From Pedobacter sp. ASV12 (GTDB taxonomy: Bacteria > Bacteroidota > Bacteroidia > Sphingobacteriales > Sphingobacteriaceae): a DNA stretch of 64,000 bases. Positions within the stretch are counted from its first letter, which is position 1. Each line of letters begins with the position of its first letter. The position numbers and the translations under genes were made by a program. The stretch is taken from the NCBI RefSeq assembly GCF_016429155.1, contig NZ_JAELUC010000002.1, positions 1 to 64,000 on the forward strand, given 5' to 3'. The notes under the pieces are model-generated. The model ran no database searches and had not been told where the DNA came from. It was given only the letters and a program-made list of their open reading frames with translations. Below are positions 26,192-33,019 of the stretch, one piece after another.

Positions 26192-27562
26192 TTAGTAGCC
26201 TGGGTTTTGTTGTAAACCTTTGTTAGCGCTCATTTCGCGGTCTGGAATTGGGAAAATCAATTTTGGACTGTTGTAAGGAAAGGCACCGATTGCACGTTTG
26301 GTGCGTTTGTAATCGTGCAGCCTGAAACCTTCGAAAGCCAGCTCTTTGTCGCGTTCGGTTAAAATAAGGTCTAAAGTAGGTACAATTGGACCTAGCCCTG
26401 CTCTAGTCCTTAAGGTGTTGATATCGTCGGCAGGCGTAGCGCCAACTGAAGTGCCCAACCTAAAATTGGTTTCGGCGCGGATCAGGTATTGCTCTGTAAT
26501 TCTACACACGGGTATGTTGTCAAAGAAATTATACCATTTTCTGGTAAACAAGCCCGATTTTGCACCGTTGCCATCGTAAATCATGTCGGTTCTGCGTTTG
26601 TCGGTGGTGCTGTACGAATTGTAAAAGGTGGTGTTGATGCTGGCATCTCCACGGCCAACCTTGCCACCTGTTGAGTTCAGATAGCTAGAATAGAAAGTAG
26701 CCAAGCCATCATTTGCCGAACCTGCATTACTTTGGTCGTTTTGCTGGATTTCGAAAATACCTTCGTTAGAGTTTTTTACCCTAAAAGGAGTTTCCAGCGA
26801 AGCGGTAATCAAGCTGTATGGGCTGTTGGTGATGATGTCGTTTGACAAGTCGCGAGCCAACTGGAATTTGCCTTCCTGCAAATAAACCCTCGCCAAAAAT
26901 GCCATGGCGGCATATTTGTCGTCTACCGCGCTTAATTTGGTGATGGCGGTTTTCAAATCGTTTTCAACGGCAGTATAAACATCGGCCACAGTACTGCGTG
27001 GAATGTTTTTAATCACATCGTCGGTTGTTTTGATAGCCTTGGTCATAATGGGCACGCCAAGATTGGTATTAGGTGTGGCCGGATCATAAGGCAAGCCCCA
27101 TAGCCTTACCAATTCAAAGTGCATAATGCCACGGATAAACAGGGCCTTGCCTTCAATTACATTTTTGGTATTGGCATCGGTTACTACGTTTAATGCGCCA
27201 AGTACCGTGTTGGCCACGTTGATGGCTTTATAGGCCGCATTCCAGGTACGGCCCACATCGGCGTTAGTTGAAATGATCGATTTGTTAGAGATATCCCTAT
27301 AGGTGCTGAACGAGCCAGTCCAGTTTAGATAACCGTCGTTTGCGTAAAGATCGGGAATAAAAACAAGGTTGGTTCCGTATAAATCGCCAGTGGCCAGTAC
27401 CGTATAGGCGCCTATCAGTGCATTTTGCACGTCGGCCGTAGTACTCAGCGCCACATCTGAAGAAATAGACTGCTTAGGCTGTATATCTAGTTCTTTTTTG
27501 CAGGACGTGATGCCAAGTAGGAACAGGCCTGCAATCAATATATTTTTATTAAAGCTTTTCAT
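26192..27562 (-). CDS. SusD/RagB family outer-membrane lipoprotein
   Basis: 456 residues. Lipoprotein signal with GITSCKKELD. Helical SusD fold: SusD-like N-terminal segment (STTADVQNALIGAYTVL) and C-terminal RagB/SusD domain ending with EFGFRLHD-type motif, here ELAFEGFRLHDYKR. SusD proteins form the lid on a SusC transporter and bind the substrate. Nineteen bases after its susC partner. Nothing nearby suggests the substrate. Confidence 0.93.
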   Translation of the reverse strand: MKSFNKNILIAGLFLLGITSCKKELDIQPKQSISSDVALSTTADVQNALIGAYTVLATGDLYGTNLVFIPDLYANDGYLNWTGSFSTYRDISNKSIISTNADVGRTWNAAYKAINVANTVLGALNVVTDANTKNVIEGKALFIRGIMHFELVRLWGLPYDPATPNTNLGVPIMTKAIKTTDDVIKNIPRSTVADVYTAVENDLKTAITKLSAVDDKYAAMAFLARVYLQEGKFQLARDLSNDIITNSPYSLITASLETPFRVKNSNEGIFEIQQNDQSNAGSANDGLATFYSSYLNSTGGKVGRGDASINTTFYNSYSTTDKRRTDMIYDGNGAKSGLFTRKWYNFFDNIPVCRITEQYLIRAETNFRLGTSVGATPADDINTLRTRAGLGPIVPTLDLILTERDKELAFEGFRLHDYKRTKRAIGAFPYNSPKLIFPIPDREMSANKGLQQNPGY

Positions 27563-27581
27563 AATTCAAGTTTTTCATCAA

Positions 27582-30578
27582 TTAAAATCCAACATTCAAA
27601 CCAAAAGTAATGGTGCGTGCCTGAGGCGGGGTGTAGAAATCGTGACCAAGCTGTACGCTGCCTGCAAAAGTGGTATTGATTTCTGGATCGTAGCCTGTAT
27701 AATGCGTGATGGTAAATGGATTTAAAGCAGAAACATATACCCTGAGGTTCTGCATTTTATATTTCTTGATTAAAGCCTTAGGTACGTTGTAGCCCAAAAT
27801 GATGTTTTTTACCCTCAGGTATGAGCCCGATTGTACATAGCGTGAAGATGGCCTGGTACCGTTTGATTCGCCAAAGCGAGGCTGCGGAATAGAGGTAATC
27901 TGTCCAGGGGTTCTCCAATAGTCCATTTGATCGATGGTTTGGTTATCGAAATAATCGCCGTTTGCCGATTGGAAACCGCCTGCTGCATTATACAAATCGT
28001 TGCCGTATACAAACTGGGTTTGGACGTCGAGGTCGAAGTTTTTATAAGAGAACCTGTTGCCAAATCCACCAAAGAACTTCGGATTAGGATTGCCGATTTT
28101 CTGGTTTTGCGCGGCACTGTAATCATTGGTGGTGGCGGTACGGCTGGCATCTACATAGTAAAGCGCATCGCCATTGGCTGGGTCAACGCCGGCATAAGCC
28201 TTGCCATAAAAATAGCCGAACGGCTCGCCTTCCGAAATTCGGCCCAGATACCTGCCGCCCGGAAAAATAGGCTGGCCGGCCAATCGGGTAATCTTGTTTC
28301 TGTTGAACGAGATGTTAAAAGAGGTTGACCATTTAAACTCGCCAACAAAGTTTTTGCTGTTGAGGGAAATTTCCAAGCCTTTGTTTTCCAAGTCGCCAAC
28401 GTTTTGGGTAATCGAAGTGAAGCCATTGGTGGCCGGAATAGGCACATTTAGCAAAAGGTCGGTGGTTTTTTTCTTATACACCTCGAACGAACCGCTTAAA
28501 CGGTCGGCAAACAAACCAAAGTCTAAGCCAAAGTTAAGGTCGGAAGTATTTTCCCAGGTTAGGTTAGGGTCGCCCAGCTGATTAGGCAATGTGCCTGCAA
28601 CACCGGCATAATTTACGCCTCCGTATAAAGTACGCGAAGCAAAGTTGCCGATTTCTGCATTACCCGTTAAGCCGTAGCTGGCTCTCAGTTTCAACATCGA
28701 GATCCATTTGGTGCCCTTCATAAAATCTTCTTCATTGATGATCCAGCCCAAAGAACCGGCAGGAAAAGTTCCGTATCTTTTGTTGCTGCCAAACCTCGAA
28801 GAGCCATCGGTTCTGATGGAAGCACCAACCAAGTATTTTTCTTTGTATTTGTAGTTGGCCCTAGCCAGGTAAGAAACAAAAGTATAGGCGGTTTCGAAAG
28901 AACTTCCGGCCGATATTTTGGCAGCACTCGCAATTTTTTCAAAACGGTCTGAAGGGAAGCCGGTACCGGTAACGGTTCCGTACCTGAACTTGGTGTCTTG
29001 GAAAGTAAAGCCCACCAAGGCATTCAGGCTATGGTTTTCATTAAATACCTTGTTGTAGCTTAGTGTATTGTTGGTGTTAAAGTTGATAGACTTGGCCAGG
29101 TAATTATAGCTGTAGCCCGCGGTACTGCCGCCGTCCTGGGTTTTGGCACCGAGGTACTGCTCTTCTTCCAAATTGTTGAAATCAAAGCCGTATTCGCTTT
29201 TGAACGTCAGATCGGGGGTGATTTTTAAACCGGCATAAGCCGTAGCCAATGTTCTGTAAGTGGTTGACAGGTTGCTGCCGTTTACCTGGTCTATCAAACC
29301 GTTATAATATACGGTGTTGTTGTTCAGCTCGCCGGTAGCTGGATCGTAGATAGGCTGAATAGGGGGCAAGGCATTCAATTGCAACGGGTTAGAAAAAAGG
29401 TTGTCGTTCGATACCCTGTTGTTGTCGGTTTTCGAAATGTTGATGCTTCCGCCCAAGTCGAGTATCTTAAAGGCCGTGTGGTCTATGGTGGCCCGGCCAC
29501 CAGTACGTACAAAGCGGTTGCCGATAATAATACCATCGTTGTTGTTGTAATTGCCCGATACCATAAAGCGGGTTTTGGCGTCACCGCCGCTTACATTGAT
29601 GTTGTACTGCTGATTATGGCCACGCCTGAAGGCCGCGTTGGCCCAATCGGCATCGTAATTTGTATCCCAATCGTTTACGGCATTGTTGTCGCCCCAAAAT
29701 TCGGAAGCATTGGCATAGCCATCGTAACCTACGTTTTTGAGTGATTCTTCAAGCAGTTGCCTATATTGTGCGGCATTGAGGAATTTGCCTTTTTTGGTAG
29801 GGTCGCTAAATCCTGCAAAATAGCTCAAATCTATCTTGGTCTCGCCCGCTTTTCCTTTTTTGGTGGTGATGATTACTACCCCATTTGATGCCCTGGCTCC
29901 GTAAATGGCCGAAGCGTAGGCGTCTTTCAGTACCTCCATCGATTCGATATCGTCTGGGTTGATGGCCGCCAAAGGATTGTCGGGTTCGGTATAGCTGCCC
30001 AAGGCATCGGTTACCACGGGTACGCCATCTATGACAAACAAAGGCTGGTTATTGGCCGAAATAGACGAAATGCCACGCACGCGGATTTGCAGGGCCTGAC
30101 CTAGCTTGCCGCTGCTCGAGTTCACGAAGACACCAGGCGCATTTCCCTGTAGTGCACTCTCGATGGTGGTTAAAGGTTTATCTTTGATGTCGGCTACGCC
30201 AAGCTTGGCAATAGAGCCGATTACATCTCTTCGGTTTTGCGTGCCATAGCCCACTACAACCACTTCGCTCAGGTCGGATGCCTTTTCCCTTAAGGCAACA
30301 TTAATGGTGTTTGACGATCCGATAGGCTCTTCTTGGTCGGTAAAGCCTAGATATTTGAAGACCAGAAATTTTGCATTGACATCAACCGAAATGCTGAAAT
30401 TTCCATTGAAGTCTGTCTGAACGCTTTGGGCGTTGCCTTTTACCGATACAGTTACCCCAGGAATCGGATTTTTGTCGTTATCGCTGGTTACTTTACCGGT
30501 AATGGTTCGGTTTTGGGCCATGGCAATACTGCTCAGACTGCAGAGGATTGCGCATAGCAACAGTAGTCTTTTTTTCAT
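27582..30578 (-). CDS. SusC/RagA family TonB-dependent transporter
   Basis: 998 residues. Signal peptide ends AMAQ. A carboxypeptidase-D regulatory-like domain spans about 24-105 (TITGKVTSDNDKNPIPGVTV), then a plug domain with VVVVGYGTQNRRD and the ITTKKGKAG end, then a 22-strand-type barrel finishing GLNVGF. It imports substrate captured by its SusD partner using TonB energy. There is no hydrolase, sigma/anti-sigma pair or regulator beside it, so this is an orphan pair. Confidence 0.95.
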   Translation of the reverse strand: MKKRLLLLCAILCSLSSIAMAQNRTITGKVTSDNDKNPIPGVTVSVKGNAQSVQTDFNGNFSISVDVNAKFLVFKYLGFTDQEEPIGSSNTINVALREKASDLSEVVVVGYGTQNRRDVIGSIAKLGVADIKDKPLTTIESALQGNAPGVFVNSSSGKLGQALQIRVRGISSISANNQPLFVIDGVPVVTDALGSYTEPDNPLAAINPDDIESMEVLKDAYASAIYGARASNGVVIITTKKGKAGETKIDLSYFAGFSDPTKKGKFLNAAQYRQLLEESLKNVGYDGYANASEFWGDNNAVNDWDTNYDADWANAAFRRGHNQQYNINVSGGDAKTRFMVSGNYNNNDGIIIGNRFVRTGGRATIDHTAFKILDLGGSINISKTDNNRVSNDNLFSNPLQLNALPPIQPIYDPATGELNNNTVYYNGLIDQVNGSNLSTTYRTLATAYAGLKITPDLTFKSEYGFDFNNLEEEQYLGAKTQDGGSTAGYSYNYLAKSINFNTNNTLSYNKVFNENHSLNALVGFTFQDTKFRYGTVTGTGFPSDRFEKIASAAKISAGSSFETAYTFVSYLARANYKYKEKYLVGASIRTDGSSRFGSNKRYGTFPAGSLGWIINEEDFMKGTKWISMLKLRASYGLTGNAEIGNFASRTLYGGVNYAGVAGTLPNQLGDPNLTWENTSDLNFGLDFGLFADRLSGSFEVYKKKTTDLLLNVPIPATNGFTSITQNVGDLENKGLEISLNSKNFVGEFKWSTSFNISFNRNKITRLAGQPIFPGGRYLGRISEGEPFGYFYGKAYAGVDPANGDALYYVDASRTATTNDYSAAQNQKIGNPNPKFFGGFGNRFSYKNFDLDVQTQFVYGNDLYNAAGGFQSANGDYFDNQTIDQMDYWRTPGQITSIPQPRFGESNGTRPSSRYVQSGSYLRVKNIILGYNVPKALIKKYKMQNLRVYVSALNPFTITHYTGYDPEINTTFAGSVQLGHDFYTPPQARTITFGLNVGF

Positions 30579-30641
30579 AAAGGTTCAAGTTTTAGTTGAT
30601 GATTCCATATAGTTTAGTTAATACAATTTACAAAAAAGTAG

Positions 30642-30664
30642 TGACAAGAATGTTACACTTGTCA
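30642..30664. promoter_or_regulatory. Inverted repeat in the promoter region of the orphan susC
   Basis: TGACAAG and CTTGTCA, separated by 9 bases, about 65 bases before the susC ATG. On the minus strand it falls between a TTTG and a TACTTTTT that could serve as -33 and -7 elements. This is a plausible operator for an unknown regulator. Confidence 0.45.
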
Positions 30665-30728
30665 AAATGAAAAGAAATTGAACAACAAAAAGGGGTGAAA
30701 TCTGTTATCCTTCTTAAAACCCTTCGTT

Positions 30729-32090
30729 ATGTCCAGTTTTTTCTCTTCCCTAAAAAACGCCTACAAGCTTTTCAAATCCGTAGATCTCGACCAGCTCAAT
30801 GCTTTATCAAAAAAAGTGAATTTGGCTCAAATGCTCGAAACGGCCGGAAACCTGGACGAAGAACAATGGCAGGGGTTGATGAAATTAATGTCGACCAAAA
30901 GCAAAAATAAACCTCTGCCAGCCATCGAAGGCGATTTTTACCATTTGGGAGACGAGGCGCTCAAAGATTCGGACCGGGTCTTGCAGCTCGAAGTGCGCGC
31001 CTTTTTAGAAAAAGAAGTAAAACCCCTGGTAAACCCATATTGGCTTAAGGCCGAGTTTCCGTTCGAGCTGATTCCGAAAATAGCCGCCTTGAATATTTGC
31101 GGACTCACTTACCAAGGTTATGGTTGCGCTGGTAAGTCTAACCTGATGGAAGGTATTTTAGCCATGGAAATGGCCCGGATTGATACGTCGATGTCTACTT
31201 TTTTTGGCGTGCAAAGTGGCTTGAGCATGGGTTCAATCTATTTGCTGGGCTCTGAGGCGCAGAAACAGGAATGGTTGCCCGATATGCAACAGTTCAAAAA
31301 AATAGGCGCCTTCGGACTTACCGAGCCCGAAGTAGGGTCTGGTGCTGCCGGAGGTTTGGGTACTACAGCCAAAAGGCAGGGCAATAAATGGATATTGAAT
31401 GGCCAAAAGAAATGGATAGGCAACGCCACATTTGCCGATGTAACCATCATTTGGGCCAAGGATTTGGACGACCACCAGGTGAAAGGCTTTTTGTTGCGAA
31501 AAGGAACTTCAGGCTTTGCCGTAGAAAAAATAATGGATAAAATGGCCTTACGCATTGTGCAGAACGGCCTGATTACTTTAACCAACTGCGAAGTAGACGA
31601 ATCAGACCGTTTGCAAAATGCCAATTCTTTTAAAGATACGGCCAAGGTGTTGCAAATGACGAGGGCAGGAGTGGCCTGGCAGGCGGTAGGTTGTGCCCGT
31701 GGCGCTTATGAAGCGGCCTTGGCCTACACCCAGAAACGCAAACAGTTTGGCCGGCCTATTGCCTCCTTTCAATTGATCCAAAATCACCTGGTTGAAATGC
31801 TTTCGAACCTAACAGCCATGCAAACACTATGTTTCCGTTTGTCGCAGTTGCAAGATCAGGGTATGTTGACCGATGAACATGCTTCGTTGGCTAAGGTTTT
31901 CTGTTCGATGCGTACCCGTGATATTGTGAGTCGGGCGCGCGAAGTAATGGGGGGCAACGGAATTTTGCTGGAGCATGATGTGGCCAGGTTTGTGGCCGAT
32001 GCCGAAGCCATTTACTCGTACGAGGGCACCAAAGAAATCAATACTTTAATTGTAGGCCGTGCCATTACCGGTTTTTCTGCATTTGTTTAG
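30729..32090 (+). CDS. Acyl-CoA dehydrogenase
   Basis: FAD enzyme that introduces a double bond into an acyl-CoA. 453 residues, about 60 longer than a typical member because of an N-terminal helical extension (1-65). The signature FGLTEPEVGSGAA, ACAD C-terminal helices and the catalytic Glu (E432 in SYEGTKEIN) are present. The YEGT position of the base resembles glutaryl-CoA and medium/short-chain enzymes; I cannot fix the substrate. Single gene. Confidence 0.88.
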   Translation: MSSFFSSLKNAYKLFKSVDLDQLNALSKKVNLAQMLETAGNLDEEQWQGLMKLMSTKSKNKPLPAIEGDFYHLGDEALKDSDRVLQLEVRAFLEKEVKPLVNPYWLKAEFPFELIPKIAALNICGLTYQGYGCAGKSNLMEGILAMEMARIDTSMSTFFGVQSGLSMGSIYLLGSEAQKQEWLPDMQQFKKIGAFGLTEPEVGSGAAGGLGTTAKRQGNKWILNGQKKWIGNATFADVTIIWAKDLDDHQVKGFLLRKGTSGFAVEKIMDKMALRIVQNGLITLTNCEVDESDRLQNANSFKDTAKVLQMTRAGVAWQAVGCARGAYEAALAYTQKRKQFGRPIASFQLIQNHLVEMLSNLTAMQTLCFRLSQLQDQGMLTDEHASLAKVFCSMRTRDIVSRAREVMGGNGILLEHDVARFVADAEAIYSYEGTKEINTLIVGRAITGFSAFV

Positions 32091-32420
32091 CCTGTTAAAG
32101 GCATTGCAAATTAGGATGGTATGGTTAGGGTAGGCTCCTTGATAACAAATTGTGAAATTTAAAGCCTTTTGGGGCCCACAAATTGCAAATGGAACCTGAT
32201 TGACGTTTTTTAACATGGCTTCTTTCTTCATAAATTTCGCTTAGCGATTTTTTTGTTGCTCATTTTCCTCTCCTGATTTCTCTAAAGTCACATAAAACGT
32301 TTTAATAGTTTTATTTAAAAGAATATTAATTGTTGTTAGTGGCCAATTATGCAAATATTTTGGGGCATAAAAATAGATGTTCAGCATAAAATTTGCCTCA
32401 AATGCACATTTAAAAGGCAT

Positions 32421-32461
32421 TTAACAAACGTTTGCGTTAACTGAATGATTAATTATATTTC
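32421..32461 (+). promoter_or_regulatory. Upstream operator-promoter module
   Basis: TTAACAAACGTTTGCGT at 32421-32437 has the perfect palindrome CAAACGTTTG (32425-32434), the shape of a LacI-family operator. The TTTG in its right half is followed by 19 bases and TATATTTC, one base off TAnnTTTG. The operator would therefore cover the -33 element. Confidence 0.55.
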
Positions 32462-32687
32462 CTTTTAACTAATTAGGACTGTTTTATTTTCCTCAATGTA
32501 AACCACGCCGCTGCTAAAAAGCGACAGCTACCAAATACAGTCTGCAAAAAATGTAAAGACTAGTCATTGTCAAAAAATCGAACATATTTTTCTGTTTTCC
32601 TTACTAAGTTGTTCAGTGCCAATGTGGTAAAATAACAGGGGCAGGCTGGATATTGCTGAAGCTATTTTAGCCAAAACCGAATAAATA

Positions 32688-32727
32688 TTAACAAACGTTT
32701 GCGTAGTGTACGATAGATATAAAATTG
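32688..32727 (+). promoter_or_regulatory. Downstream operator-promoter module
   Basis: The same 17 bases, TTAACAAACGTTTGCGT, recur at 32688-32704, 267 bases after the first copy. TTTG at 32698-32701, 18-base spacer and TAAAATTG at 32720-32727 (one base off consensus) give a second candidate promoter. It is nearest to the locus and would start a leader of about 285 bases before susC. Confidence 0.6.
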
Positions 32728-32866
32728 TTTTTAATAAACAAATTGCATTATCAAACGAAAGTAAAATAACTGTCGATTAAATATTAAATAACAGTTTATA
32801 TACTTCCGCTTGAGCGCAGTACTACAAACCAACCAACCAACCACCAAACAACTTAAACTAACCAAT

Positions 32867-32953
32867 ATGAAGAGAAATCTACTTCCCTGCCTTGTGCGCC
32901 TTTTGATTGTACAACCTCGGTTGAGGCCCTTGTATAATTTCCAGCTCCTGTAG
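32867..32953 (+). CDS. 28-codon leader ORF before susC
   Basis: ATG at 32867 to TAG at 32951-32953, starting MKRNLLPCLVRLLIV and containing four Arg and ten Leu. It follows a C/A-rich leader of the kind seen before susC genes. Inside it, 32910-32934 can fold (TACAA-CCTC with GAGG-CCC-TTGTA). It may be a regulatory leader peptide, or the remnant of a former signal peptide; the Lys/Arg-Leu start looks like one. No translation evidence is available. Confidence 0.4.
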   Translation: MKRNLLPCLVRLLIVQPRLRPLYNFQLL

Positions 32954-32965
32954 CCGCACTACCTT

Positions 32966-32986
32966 AAAAGAGCCGCTGGTTCTTTT
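32966..32986 (+). promoter_or_regulatory. Hairpin between leader ORF and susC, possible attenuator
   Basis: AAAAGAGCC pairs with GGTTCTTTT (one G-U pair) around a 3-base loop, followed by another T and GATT. It has the outline of an intrinsic terminator, but its GC part is short and its T tract is partly inside the stem. It begins 13 bases after the leader stop codon and ends 33 bases before susC. Confidence 0.4.
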
Positions 32987-33019
32987 TGATTACGATCCAC
33001 TTATTAACCAACAATAAAA

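Larger units (their letters stand above)
32091..33019 (+). promoter_or_regulatory. 929-base regulatory region before the M60/SusCD locus
   Basis: A/T-rich sequence without a long gene. It contains two identical 17-base operator-like sites, each overlapping a candidate promoter (32421-32461 and 32688-32727), a C/A-rich stretch with repeated CCAA (32827-32852), a 28-codon ORF (32867-32953) with a hairpin, and a second hairpin at 32966-32986 before susC. Bases 32091-32400 show nothing distinctive. Confidence 0.6.

Noticed and set aside
32091..32400. tRNA or known riboswitch in the long gap
   Set aside because: No cloverleaf, acceptor CCA pattern or conserved riboswitch core could be traced by eye.
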